Positions 10,193-22,100 are shown, counted from the first letter of the stretch. The stretch is DNA of 64,000 nt from Malania oleifera (GCF_029873635.1 NC_080420.1:122148719-122212718); one strand, 5' to 3'. Notes: a model not told the origin generated them from the sequence alone. Made by a program: numbers and translations.

Positions 10193-11924
10193 TGTTGACT
10201 TTTTGACTCCGATCCCTGTTTTGATGCTGACAAAATGTTTGTATCTCATGTATACATTTAGTGTGTGAACAGGTCTATATATTTAACATGCATATGAGAT
10301 AAAAGGAAAATGGAAGCTAGAAGGACCTCAAGATCATACTTCCTGGTGTATTCCATAAGACTTGAAGAGCAAGATAGAAGAAGAAGACATCTTCTTTCAA
10401 TAGTATTGTATTTTGTTTTAATTTGGTCTGTAATAATTGCATGACATGCATGATGTGGATGTAAGGTCAAGACCATAGATTGAAATTATCACCTTCAGTC
10501 AACCTTCGGTCGACTGACGTTGGATTTTTGGGGTTAACTCTCAAAGACCTTAAATTGACCCTAGGTCCCTACACAATCACTTGCACAAATCTCCTCTATC
10601 TTACAAATCATGTCATGTATATCAAGGGTAAACTCTAGCAAGAATCTAGACTTAAAATAAAATTTGAAAGGATCTCAGTCGACCGAACCCAGCTATGTAT
10701 ATTCAGCTTAGTCGACCAAACCACTAAAAGGTCAACAATTTGACCAAGGTTCAACTGACCGAACGATTTTGAACACACCTTCCACAGTCGACCGAACTGG
10801 CTCGTGTCTGATACCCAATTGTTCAGCTGACTAAACCTCTAGTTCATTTTTTATTGAGTAGACCGAATCATATAAATAACAGACCGAACCTCGAACGCTT
10901 GCAAAATCGCCTTAATTCAGCCGACTATATCTTTAGTTCAAAAGTGTCTCGGTCAACTGAACTTGGTAGTTGGGTCGACCGAACTTAAAATATAGTTGAT
11001 CGCAACCTCTCGAGTTGGACATTTTTACCGCGTGTTAAATAGAGTTAATTTTTAGTAAACATAATTAAACAATTTCCAAAATTCCCGTTATGTCCCCGAC
11101 GGTCATATTTTTCCCAATATCTATATATATCCCATCATTACTCATAATTAGCAAGATGATTAACTAAAAAACTCTCTCAAATATAATTATAATATTTTTC
11201 ATCTTCAAAGCTTATTTTTCATACTCTTTTGTCTCATAAATTTCAAAATCATTTTCAAGGGAGTCTTGATTTGTTCATTCACTCTTTTGCTTGCAAATTG
11301 ATTGTCTTTAAGGGATTGTTGAAAGAGTCTTATTTTTAGGCATTCATTCTTTTGTAAAGTATTTTTACTCTCTCCTGAACTTTTTAGTTTGAAAATCATT
11401 TTGAGAGTTGCCTTCAAGTTTTTCCCACTTAATTTTTCTTGACAAATACTTTTGGGAAGCGATCTTTTGGGATTGAATCTTTGAAATATTCACTGCATAC
11501 ATTTTACTCAAAGATTTCAAATAGTTATTTTGAGAAAAATCACCATTCTCACATTGAGCTTATTTTCATATCATACGTGAGTGTATTTTGGGCTGTAATT
11601 GTTGTACACATCGACTTGTATTAGAAACATTTCTTTGTACACAATATTTGATTATCCGTTGTATTCCCGACGTATGGTCGGAAGAGGGAGACTAGCCCTG
11701 CAAATAGTCTCGGACTGGTTTAGACCCGATTAAGAGAACTAGGCGCACCAGGTTGTAAGGTGTTGTATTAGGGGCCGCTCCACCCGTTAAGCCAACCATA
11801 GTAGAATCCTATTACTTGTGAGTTTGAGGCGGGGACGTAGGTAGTATTGGCATAATCCTGATAATATATCGTGTGTCTACTTTCAAATAATTGCATCTCA
11901 TAAACTACTTTTCTCTAAGTCCAG
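10193..11924 (+). mobile_element. SIRE-like copia LTR, second copy, incomplete
   Basis: Begins TGTTGACTTTTTGACTCC and carries repeated GTCGACCGA-like motifs (10490-10990). It ends in the GGCGGGGACGTAGG region that precedes the end of this LTR type, but the terminal CCCAATTCACCCCCC stretch seen at about 61300 is not present before the next fragment begins. It lies in the same orientation as the piece at 9242, as if two starts of one LTR were stacked. Confidence 0.65.
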
Positions 11925-14900
11925 TTCCTTGTCTCATCATTGTAACGCATGCTTATGTAATAAAAGTCACAAACTCCCTTTTGGTGTCTCGTCCTTAACT
12001 TGTTCTAGACCTTTGGAAATTTTATTTATGGATGTTTGGGGTCCTACTCCTCTCCACTCCTTTGATAATTTTCACTATTACATTATTTTTGTGGATTACT
12101 TTACTAAATATACTTGGTTGTATCCTATAAAGAAAAAATCGGATGTTACTTCTGTATTTGAACGATTTAAATCTTTTGTTAAAAATTATTTTTATACAAA
12201 AATTAAAACAGTTTATACAGATGGAAGTGGCGAAGCCACCAACCTCAGACATTTTCTCTCACGAGTTGGTATTCAACATCTCAAATCTCCTCCCCATACC
12301 CCAGAACATGTCGGCATGACTGAGCGTAAACATCGCCATGTTGTTGAAACTGCACTAGCCTTGCTACATCATGCATTTGTTCCACTCAAATATTGGTCCT
12401 CAGCAATTCAAGCCGCCGTTTACCTTATCAACCGAATGCCCTCTCCAGTAACACGTAACCAATCTCCATTCTCTCATCTTTTTAAGCAGTCACCTAATTA
12501 TTTATCCTTAAAAATATTTGGCTGCTTGTGTTATCCATGGTTGCGCCCCTACACCTCTCACAAACTCCAACCACGGTCCCGGCCTTGTATATTCATTGAC
12601 TACTCAACTCCACATCATGCCTATATGTGTCTTGATCCCTCCACCAATAAACTCTGCATCTCTAGACATGTCGTTTTTGTGGAACACACATTTCCCCTTC
12701 AGAATATCAAGTCTCACACTGCGTCACCTTTTATCTTACCTCCTTCACCAATTGGTTATCTAAATCAACTTAGGTGTCCACTCCTACAACTTCTCCTAAT
12801 CACTTCCAAGTGCCTGTCACCTCCATCCCTCGAGTTGAATCTGCATCTCCTCCTCTTACTTCTACTTCACATGGTGAGTCTTCTCCTTATCAGAGTGAAT
12901 CTCCCCCACAAGGCCATTTCATCCTCGGGACCCTCCTCCATGCCTCCACCATCGGATGCATCAAATCCTTCCTAGGTAAGTATCTCATCTACAATTCTAG
13001 CACAACCTCATCCTTATCTTTGACCTTCACACAACCACCACTCCTTCCACTAGTAAACCTTCCACGTTCAAACAGTCCCAGCAACACCTCTCCTGACAAC
13101 AAGCCATGAGCGACGAATACAATGCTTTACTCTCCAATCACACATGGTATCTTGTTCCACGCAATCCTATACAAAACGTTATTGGGTGTAACTGGATCTA
13201 TAGAATTAAGAGAAATCCTGATGGATCCATCGCTCGTTATAAAGCTCGCTTAGTGGCTAAAGGTTTCCATCAACACTTGGGATAGATTTTTCTGAAACCT
13301 ACAGCCCAGTTGTCGAACCTGCAACTGTTCGATTATTACTTACTCTTACTGTGACTAACGATTGGTCTCTTCGCCAACTGGATGTAAATAATGCGTTCTT
13401 GCAGGGCTCCTTATCTGAGGCGGTTTTCATGGATTAGCCCCCTAGCTTCACCAACTCGATCCTCTTGATCATGTCAGTTACTTACACAAGGCCATATATG
13501 GGCTTCGACAAGCACCGCACGCATGGTACCATGAACTTCGCAATTTTCTTATCTCGAAAGGCTTCATCAACTCTCATTCGGACACCTCCTTGTTTATGCT
13601 TCACTCTTCTGGCACAGTTCTTTATCTATTAGTTTATGTGGATGACATCATCGTCATTGGATCCTCTACTTTTCATGTGATTGCCTTCATCACCAATATT
13701 TCCAAACGATTTTCTCTTAAGAATCTTGGTAATCTTACATATTTTATTGGGATTGAAGCTCATTTTACCTCTAATGGTTTGTTTTTGTATAAAAAAAATA
13801 TATATCCAAGACCTCTTGCATCGAGTTAACATGGAAAATGTCAAGCCCGTCTTTACCTCTCTTGCAACTACTGAAGCTCTCATATTGTCGGATGACTCTC
13901 CACCAACTGATGCTACCTTGTATCGTCAAACTCTTGGGTCATTACAATATCTCTCGTTGACACGTCCTGACGTGTCCTTTGCCATTAACAAGTTATCTCA
14001 GTTCATGCATTCTCCTTCCACTCTTCATTGGTCCGCAGGTAAATGCTTGCTCTGCTATCTGGTTGGAACTCTTGACTTTGACATTATGATTCGCAAAAAA
14101 TCACCACAGATACTTCATGCATTTGCCGATGCTGATTAGGCTGGTGATTCTAACGATCAGACTTCAACCTCTGCTTATGTTCTTTTTCTTGGCTCCAATC
14201 CTATCTCTTGGAGTTTTAAAAAGTAAAAGACTGTCGCTCGCTCCTCCACCAAGGCTGAATATTGAGCCATCACCTCTATTGCAGCTGAAATAAATTGGGT
14301 AATGAATCTTCTTCAAGAGTTGTGTGTACCCGTAACCTCTACCTTGGTCATTTACTATGATAACATGAATGCTACTTATGTCTATGCTAATCTAGTCTTT
14401 CATTCTCATATGAAACACATTGCTATCGACTTCCACTTTGTTTGCGATCAAGTTGCTACAAGTCGCCTACGCGTTTCCCATGTTCATACTTCTGATCAAC
14501 CAGCTGACTCCCTTACCAAGCCGCTAACTCGATTCTCCTTTTTTTCTCATCGAACCAAGATTGGTGTCCTCAACAGCCAGTCAATTTTATGGGGGCATGA
14601 TAAGTCAACACCTACCATTGCTCCTCCAATCAAGCCGTCAATCACTCCATCGGTCAAGCCTCCATTATCTCCATGAATCTTCGCTGAGATTACTTTGAAT
14701 TCACTGTGTATAGCTATCGCATTCATCATTGATTATGTATAAAATGCCATGTACAACAATGTATTATTAAGAAGAATATATACAAAATTAATAATTCTCT
14801 TCATGGTATCAGAGCCCACCGTTCCTGATATCGACAAGTCTCTGCAACCTCTTTGTCGACGAATCTACGCCGTGAAATTTTCCCTCGCCTGTGCCATATT

Positions 14901-15058
14901 CTATTCCGGGTGCTCGGCCGCACCCACATTGCACTTCCCTCCCAGCTTGCTTCCGCCTTCAGCTTCCATAGAAAATTTGTGGTTTGTCTCTCGTCCTTGA
15001 TCTCGGCGGCGAGTTCCTCTAGGTTGACTGCGACCAAAACTATCGCCAACGACAATAA
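11925..15058 (+). mobile_element. Copia fragment: integrase, RT, RNase H, LTR, primer site, leader
   Basis: Plus-strand pieces show an integrase (HHCNAC zinc-type start, LEILFMDVWGPTP, IIFVDYFTKYTWLYP, HTPEHVGMTERKHRH), then reverse transcriptase (YLLVYVDDIIVIG) and RNase H (VSHVHTSDQPADSLTKPL). After pol comes a polypurine tract, a 206-bp LTR (14598-14803), a tRNA-Met-type primer-binding site (14804-14815) and about 240 bp of leader. Internal sequence therefore lies on both sides of one LTR. The fragment is broken with many breaks and lacks its left part. It lies inside the older minus-strand copia. Confidence 0.85.
14598..14803 (+). repeat. Copia LTR bounded by polypurine tract and primer-binding site
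   Basis: Begins TGATAAGTCAACACC after ATGGGGGCA and ends ATTCTCTTCA directly before TGGTATCAGAGC, which is complementary to the 3' end of initiator tRNA-Met. Both flanks are internal element sequence rather than host DNA. Confidence 0.85.
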
Positions 15059-15260
15059 AAAATTTAACCAAAAATATTAACCACGCACACCACCAAAATT
15101 GATTTTATAAACAATTGATCCACAACATTTCCAATCTAGATTTTCTTTAAACTTTATAATAGAACACCTAGATCTAGGGTTTTAATACAATCAATATCAT
15201 TCGTAAATCAAATAATGCATAATTTCTTAGTCAACAATATGATTAGGCTCTGATACTACT
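15059..15260 (-). mobile_element. 5' leader of the minus-strand copia element
   Basis: Sequence between the plus-strand fragment and the right LTR contains GGCTCTGATACTA at about 15246-15258, the complement of a tRNA-Met primer-binding site reading toward the left. Confidence 0.65.
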
Positions 15261-15711
15261 TGTTAGAAATAACTTTAATCCATAAAATCTAATAACCCAA
15301 AATCATCTTGTTATTTAATTAAGAAAAACTAAACGCGGAATAAATACCTGGATCCATACTAAACGTGGAATAAATACCTGGATTCATAAATGTATCTAAT
15401 TTGGTTGTCCAACAGCCTTTAGCGAAGAATTTTGATTTTCCATAGTCAAATCCCTAAGTGTCTCACTTATATTCCTCTTTTTAGATGGGGAAAAGAAAGA
15501 ACGTGAAATTGTTTCAAATCTGACTTTGGGACCATAATCCTATTAGGTTTCCCTTATATACTAGGTTATTTTAAAACCCCATCAGTTTTAAATTAACTTA
15601 GTATTGAATTTCTATATATTGCAAAACTCATACTCAATAGATGTTAAAATAGCTCAGTAACATAAGTGTTTTTAAATATGTGAGGTCATAGGAAATTAAA
15701 ATTTCATAACA
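15261..15711 (-). repeat. 5' LTR of minus-strand copia element
   Basis: A 451-bp LTR with ends TGTTAG...CATAACA (plus-strand reading), alignable with 7351-7755. The primer-binding site lies just left of it and plastid 23S-like sequence starts directly to its right. Confidence 0.85.
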
Positions 15712-15743
15712 GTTACTACAACGTTCATAAGGTTCAAAAATTC
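15712..15743 (+). pseudogene. Plastid 23S rRNA gene fragment, right part
   Basis: Reads GTTACTACAACGTTCATAAG then GTTCAAAAATTC, matching plastid 23S GTAACTATAACGGTCCTAAG then GTAGCGAAATTC. This is the direct continuation of the left part ending at 7350, so the two parts were one NUPT before the copia insertion. Similarity fades after about 15743. Confidence 0.78.
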
Positions 15744-16107
15744 AGAAAAAGTTAGAGGCCTTTAATTGTGGAAAATCATTTTAGTTTTTTATAAAGAATC
15801 ACAAATATCAGTTAATTTTTAATTTTACAATATTTGTATAAAAATAAAAAAGAATTGGCACACTTGTCAAAATATATATATTTAAAAACGGTAAAAATAA
15901 ATTGTAATTCTTTGAAAATATAAAATCAAAAAATTTAAAGTGCTTTGGTCCAGTATAATTATATATTTATTTTGCAGAATTCAGTCTTGGAGACTGAGAA
16001 GGAATCTTGAGAGTGGGCTGTCAAGCCCTGTCATAAGCGGATCCCTATTCCATATATTTTTTTATATATTTAAAAAATTACAACAGTAGACATCACTCAG
16101 GAACGAG
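15744..16107. other. Intergenic AT-rich sequence upstream of tRNA genes
   Basis: No gene is seen. A TATA-like run (16051-16070) and CAA at 16081-16083 precede the tRNA-Gly gene, in keeping with the AT-rich and CAA-containing flanks of plant tRNA genes, though their role here is inferred. Confidence 0.45.
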
Positions 16108-16178
16108 GCACCAGTGGTCTAGTGGTAGAATAGTACCCTGCCACGGTACAGACCCGGGTTCGATTCCCGGCTGGTGCA
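16108..16178 (+). tRNA. tRNA-Gly (GCC), nuclear type
   Basis: Folds as a standard 71-nt tRNA without intron. The acceptor stem GCACCAG pairs with CTGGTGC. The D-arm includes GGTCTAGTGGTAGAA (A box), the anticodon loop is CTGCCAC with GCC at 16140-16142, and the T-arm is CCGGGTTCGATTCCCGG (B box). The sequence is the familiar plant cytosolic tRNA-Gly and differs from plastid trnG-GCC. It decodes GGC and GGT. There is no T-run before the next tRNA gene. Confidence 0.97.
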
Positions 16179-16190
16179 AATTCGGACTTT

Positions 16191-16195
16191 GCGGG

Positions 16196-16238
<43 letters not shown>

Positions 16239-16263
16239 GCGTGTTCGATCCACGCTCACCGCA
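16191..16263 (+). tRNA. tRNA-Phe (GAA), nuclear type
   Basis: A 73-nt tRNA without intron. The acceptor arms are GCGGGGA and TCACCGC, with one G-A opposition at the fifth pair, which I recall as normal for plant tRNA-Phe. The D-arm contains the A box TAGCTCAGTTGGGAGAGC, the anticodon loop is CTGAAGA with GAA at 16224-16226, and the T-arm is CGTGTTCGATCCACG. A TTTTT pol III terminator follows directly. It is distinct from plastid trnF. Confidence 0.97.
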
Positions 16264-16268
16264 TTTTT
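16264..16268 (+). terminator. RNA polymerase III terminator after tRNA-Phe
   Basis: Five T residues follow the discriminator base of tRNA-Phe. The 12-nt spacer between the two tRNA genes has at most three T in a row, so this may terminate both. Confidence 0.8.
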
Positions 16269-17033
16269 ATCCTTTTCCTATTCTCTCCTTTTCCTTTGTT
16301 TTTCGCAATCCAACCTCATCCATTGTAAGTGGTCACCGTGAGGATAATGCAATGCCTCGATAAATTGAAACTACAAACTCCTCCCTTCACTAATTTATTT
16401 CTTCCAAAAATGAAAAAACAATTCTCAAAATTTAAAAATAATTATTTCCTTTATAAATTTTAAATGCCTTCATGTAGAGTTATAAATAAATAAGTGAATT
16501 ACTAATTTTATATTTATATTTTCTATATGATTATATGAAAATTGGTTCGTGATAAAATAACATTTACGTTATCTTGCTTGCAAAGTTTTAAAATTAAAAT
16601 TTTATATAAACCGATCAATTTATCACTAATTTTTTAGTAAAAAATAATTCTCAAACATAAAAAACAATTATTTTATCTATAAGTTTGCATGTGTTGTATA
16701 TTTTTTAACTTTTTTTTTAAATAAATAAATAAATAGATGTGTAGTATCAATTTTTTATATTTTCAAATTTAAAATTGTGTGTAATTTATTTATTTATTTT
16801 TGAATGCTTTTTTCCCAATTTAATTAAGTTTGTTACTGCAAAAAATCGAATAACTTTTATTGAACCGTTATTCAACCGTGACCACCTAAAAGAAATCAAA
16901 CAAGAATGACTTTGAGAACCCGGGGTGTACTCCGGTGTAAAGATCCCAAAAACAATATGCTTGTAAGTGTAAAAATAATTAATTAATTAATTAAGTAAGT
17001 AAGTAAATCATAATTATTAATTAAATAATATAT

Positions 17034-17036
<3 letters not shown>
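16269..17036. other. Intergenic AT-rich sequence
   Basis: No gene recognised. Short runs of AAATAAATAAAT, TTATTTATTTAT and TTAATTAATTAA are low-complexity sequence. Confidence 0.5.

Positions 17037-17070
<34 letters not shown>
17037..17070. repeat. (TA)n microsatellite
   Basis: A pure AT dinucleotide run directly before the decayed Ty3-type LTR. Confidence 0.95.
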
Positions 17071-17073
<3 letters not shown>

Positions 17074-18180
17074 GGGTAGGGTCCAGAAGAATCCTGAACC
17101 TACATGAGACATTTCACCCCCCTTCATTATCTCCGCTATTTCTCTCACTCTCTCTCAATTTCTCTGCGAAATTGAAAAGCAAATATCATTTCTGGATCCT
17201 AATTTCGCTCTTCAAGGATTTGACGGGGAAAATTTTATCTTTTGCACGCCGTAGGCACTACTCTAAGATTGTGGTAAGTGAGTTAGATTATGTCATAATT
17301 TATTTTAAAATATATCCAATTTAAATTGAATACGAGAATTTAATTATTTTCATGTTTATATTTTATTTTTAAAATATGCATATTTTTAATTAATTACGTG
17401 AATTTAATTATATTTATATGTTTGGTTTAAATTAAGTTTGTTAAATTAATTATATTGGTTTTATTCAAATATATGCCTGAATTAAATTAAACTACACGAA
17501 TTTTGTTTTATTTAAATAGATATCTGAGTTCAATTAAACTACGAGAATTTGATCATATTTGAGTTTTTAAATAGGTTGGGGATTAAATTTTGATATGTGA
17601 AGTTGACCATACCTGCTTAAACTTACTAAATATATATTTATGAGAAGTTTTTAGGTAATTCATGAAATTATAATTATTATATAAATCATGTGACATAAGT
17701 TTAATTTATTTTAATGCATAATTAAGTATGTATGGAATTTTACGGTGTTATATTTGTTATGTGTTTAATTGAAAATAATGATGAGATTTATCACAAATTT
17801 TACGTTGGAAAAATTATGAGAGTATTATACCGTGTTATTACATAAATTGCAATTATATGTTTTAAAAATCCTGATGAACTGGATGTGGTGGATGTTCAGT
17901 ACCGTAGTTACAGATGAATATTAGTGCAGTCACACTATAGTGAAAGTATTGACGGTTGATAGTGAATTTGGCTTGAGTAGGGGAATACACACTTATTTTT
18001 TGATAAGGATATGAGGCAAATCGCACTTACCTCCTCTGATACCTAAGTTAGGAAACTGTTAGATGCTATAAGTTGCAACAATAAATGTAAACGAGTAATA
18101 ATAAAATTCTTACCTCCTCCCCCTTTTTATAGTAGTGGTGGAGGCAAACCTTCATTCAACTTGACATTCATGAGGTACCT
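17071..18180 (+). mobile_element. Decayed Ty3/gypsy-type LTR
   Basis: Contains the same landmarks, in the same order, as the LTRs at 4617 and 39045. These are a CT-rich leader (TCTCTCACTCTCTCTC), a GGTAAGTGAG-like stretch, long TA-rich sequence, then CAGTACCGTAG near 17900 and AGTCACACTATAG. It is old and its ends are unclear. No coding part is visible. Confidence 0.5.
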
Positions 18181-18424
18181 TTATATTTTAAGAAGTTACA
18201 TGCAACGATTATGTAAATCATCAATTGCGATTTCTGTAACCGCACAAGTGATTATTAATTATTTAGTGGGATTTATGTTAGACATCAATATTAGTTTTCT
18301 TGTAACCTTATTATTAAGCTTACTAGGATTGTAGGTAACTTAAGAACAGTTATGTGAGATATCAAATATTGGTTTTATAACTATCAAAACCTTATGGATA
18401 TTTTTATCAAATTTGGGCGTATAA

Positions 18425-18455
<31 letters not shown>

Positions 18456-18815
18456 ATTTTATTTTTATCAAATTTAACTATTTACGGCAACATCTTATTG
18501 TCTATTATGAATTGCAATAAAACTTAAAAAAAAAATTTACAATAAGACAAAAATAATTTATCAAAATATTAATTAAATTGCGGCGTTAACTATTTTTAAT
18601 ATTTATTGTTTTCATAATCAATTAAGCATTGAAAGGTGCTTTAAATGGCCGAAGACACAAAAATTTGAAGGCAATTTTATGGAATCAAATTAAACAAACC
18701 CAATTTTTTTTTTAAAAAAACAGAAAGAAAATAAAAACAGAAAACACCAAAAAGAAAAACAAAAAACAAAAACAAAATGAGAGTAGCATTACGCGCATCT
18801 GGTTGGAGAGAGCTA
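18181..18815 (+). other. Upstream flank and A-rich leader of SOQ1
   Basis: AT-rich sequence, including a (TA)n run at about 18425-18445. The last 110 bases before the start are almost free of T and very A-rich, as many plant 5' leaders are. I cannot point to a convincing TATA box, and the transcription start is not determinable here. Confidence 0.4.
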
Positions 18816-19173
18816 ATGGCCTTGAGACTCTCATCACCTTCTCCTCCTCAATCCTACCTCACATTTTTGTTCTCCTCCTCCTTCCCGCCGTTGATCTCCG
18901 GCCACATTTCCGTCACCCGACGACGGCCCAGTGGCCACGCGTTCGTGCGCAGGCTCGGGAAAATGGCGGCTCAGGCGTGTGTGAAGCTGGAAGACAGGAA
19001 TCCTCCGGGTGCCGCAGCCGGAAGCGAGTGGGGCAAGGTGTCGGCGGTGCTTTTCGACATGGACGGAGTTCTCTGCAACAGTGAAGAGCCGTCGCGGATG
19101 GCCGCCGTCGACGTGTTCGCCGAGATCGGCGTCCAAGTCACCGCCGACGATTTCGTGCCGTTCATGGGCACAG
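18816..19173 (+). CDS. SOQ1: SOQ1 exon 1: transit peptide and HAD motif I
   Basis: Encodes a Ser/Arg/Pro-rich, acid-poor N-terminus typical of chloroplast targeting, then [20 protein letters not shown] with the nucleophile DxD at 81-83. It ends MGTG with a split Gly codon before GTAATT. The exon is far more GC-rich than its flanks. The ATG at 18777 is in frame as an alternative. Confidence 0.93.
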
Positions 19174-22100
19174 GTAATTAATTAATTCCCGCCCGGTCTA
19201 ATGCGTAATTGTTTTGTTCATATTATGTAGCATAGAAGTGTATTCGAGTAGGGAAAATTTTGAACTCAAAAATCAGACTAGAACTCAATCCATTTTAAAG
19301 CTGTTGAACTCGAGCTCTACTCATTTATGATTTTTAAAAATTCAAATGTTTTTGACTCGATTAAGTTCGATTTTGGTAAAACTAATGCTAACTATAAGTA
19401 TAAAATAAATAATATATTATTTATGAAATTAAAAAAATAATAAAATAATGAAAACAAGATTTATTAAGTTCTCCACAAATTCAAATTCAACTTGTCAAGC
19501 TCCTCGAATTATTAAAGCTTCACTTGAGCTTCACTATGGTTGAACCAAGCTCGAGGAGGTCACAAGCTGAGTTGACTCACTTGTCCCCAGGTTGGCGGCT
19601 CATTTATTGCCTGCCCCGCCGCCAACACTCCCTCTCCCCAAACCAAATGTAGTCATGGGGTTGAGTGACTTTTGATGCTCATTAAAGTAATGTGTAGTCT
19701 CTAAATATTATGTGTGTTGCCCCGCAGCCAACACTCCCTCTCCCCAAACCAAATATATTCATGGGGTTGAGTGACTTTTGATGCTTATTAAAGTAAAATG
19801 TAGTTTCTAAACATTATGTGTGTTGAGTTTGGAAGATTGAGATTAAAGAGAAAAATGTTAGGTTAATTTAAGGGTGGATTTGGCAATGCATGGGAGTTGA
19901 TTTGCCCAATGTTTTTATGTGCCTGTGAGTTTTGCATGCCCAAAAACATGCACACACACACACGCATGCATACACTAGCATATATGCATATATATTAAAT
20001 GCGCATGCATATGTAATTTATCTACATATTTATGCACACATGTATCACCCATTCACTAAATGTTGTAGGTTAAAATTCCCCTTTAAGATATAGAGGATTG
20101 CTAACCTCCAAACACTTTTTGGGTTAGTTTTGTACCGATTCTACAAGGCCAAAAATGACAATGCTTTTCTTCTTTAAGGTCGAGGAAAATTAGTAAATAT
20201 AGCCAGGATCTTTTTGGTAGAATATAGTGGTTCTAAGAGCTTCGCATTTGCTTTCCCTACGTCTGTGCTTGATCCCCCTCTAATTCCTCAGAGCCCTAAG
20301 TAATTGACAATGGACCTAAGTAATTGACAAGGATTCATAGTCCATTGTCAATTTGAACTGTCCACCTAATTCATTGTGGGCAACTTGGGCAGTTGAAGTT
20401 GGAAACATATTTAGTTTATGCTTGATTCATGGCATATATATTCATAAGAATAATGGTCATGACGTAGGGATTTAATTGCTACAAAGGAGAAAATTTTGTC
20501 ATCATAAAACAAACAACAATGCAAAAGTGTGTGCAAGTCCATCAAACATGGAAGAGAATAGGAATAGCCATTGGGTCCATTCCCATGGAAAATTTTGGAA
20601 TCATTCCTTGTCTATTCCATGTTATGGATTAATAATAGTTTTTTACATTAGCATTTGCTTTTTCTTTCATAAGCTCTCAAATCCATGTACATAAACATCC
20701 TATTCTTAAGAGTAGAGATTTTGCAAACCAAATGTAAGGTTGAGCAAGAACAGCATTTGAGGATAATAAGGTGATCTTTTGTAGCATATTAGGTGTTAAA
20801 TTTGAAGGAATGAAAGCAACAGTAAAATGTGTATACTAATGTCCAGGGGAAGCAAACTTTTTGGGAGGTGTTGCTACCGCAAAGGGAGTTGTAGGATTCA
20901 GTCCTGAAGCTGCGAAGAAGAGGTTTTTCGAGATATATCTAGAGAAGGTGATTGGAGCATCATGCTTGATTTCTTTCTTGTTGTACGCTGCAATGAGGGC
21001 CTCTGTTGTTAAATCAATATGTTCCTTCTCTTGCAGTATGCAAGGCCAAACTCTGGAATTGGATTCCCAGGTGCCATTGAACTTGTTACTCAGGTATGCG
21101 AGTCAATGAATAATGAGTGAAATGATACTTTAACCTGCACGAAATGATTGGGGAATGCTACTGTCCAACAGTGTAAAAACAATGGCCTTAAAGTTGCTGT
21201 GGCATCTAGTGCTGACCGTATCAAGGTGGATGCAAATTTAGCTGCTGCGGGCTTATCGTTGTCCATGTAAGTTTAGTCTGTAATATTTCCTCTTTTGACT
21301 TTATCATCTTGGTGATTTGTAATTAAAAATTGAAATAATTATATATGCTTTGCTATTGAATTATTGCAATCTTGGTTTAAATCTTTAACTCTGAACTGAA
21401 TTCCAGTAAATTCAGACTCTGGGAACCCTAAAACAAATCATCTTGTATGGGTGTAATGGGGCATAAAATTCCATAAGTTAAATTTGGCCTGTCCAAAATG
21501 GAAGTAATAGGAGAGTTTGGAAAACCTAATTATTATGCTTAGATTATGTTTGGTTTACAGAATGTAGGAATAGAATGATTATAGTATAGGAATTTGATAG
21601 TTTACAAAAGAAGTATTGTCGTCATAAAGCAAATGAAAATGCAAAATCTTTCTGGTAAGTCATAATGTGGAATATGCAAGGAATGATTATTCCCACATTT
21701 CACCATTAGAATGCTTCTTCTTATCCTATTCCATGTACGATGAACCCAGCTTTTGCATTGTCATTTGCCTTATGAATCTATGATAGCAAAACTATTTAGT
21801 TTGCAAGCTATCATATCTAGACTATGATCATGCTGTTCCTAGGAATAAGCATTATGCAAACCTAACATAACCTTTGTGTTTATGCGTGCATTATCTGACA
21901 ATTTGATGCATGAGAGGTAATCTCTGAGAAAATAAGCTCCCCTTTTTGGATGTCTATTTATGGAAAAATTATTGCCTTGAATTTTTGAGTATGGAATGGG
22001 TTTCATAGGTCTTAATTTTTTGGAACTCTCGAAGGATGAATGTTAAGTTTTGCTTCTTTTATTGCATCATGGTTTTTCTTGATGTTATTTTGTTGCCCCA

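Larger units (their letters stand above)
7351..15711 (-). mobile_element. Ty1/copia LTR retrotransposon, minus strand, nested and broken
   Basis: Related LTRs lie at 7351-7755 and 15261-15711, both ending TAACA and sharing long stretches such as GAAAAACTAAACGC and CCTATTAGGTT. A polypurine tract (minus strand CCCAAGTGGGAGAT) adjoins the left LTR. A tRNA-Met-type primer-binding site lies just left of the right LTR, so the element reads right to left. Minus-strand RNase H and reverse transcriptase pieces lie at about 8160-9200, including LVLYVDDILLVSN. The middle is occupied by later arrivals (about 9242-15058). The element is broken, with many breaks, and is a fossil. It sits inside plastid-derived 23S DNA. 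Confidence 0.85.

Noticed and set aside
11929-12975. Long plus-strand open frame (348 codons) as a host gene
   Set aside because: It is a copia integrase piece, with matching RT, RNase H, LTR and primer site downstream.
16108-16263. tRNA genes as part of the plastid DNA insertion nearby
   Set aside because: Both sequences are of nuclear plant type and differ from plastid trnG-GCC and trnF-GAA; the plastid similarity stops at about 15743.
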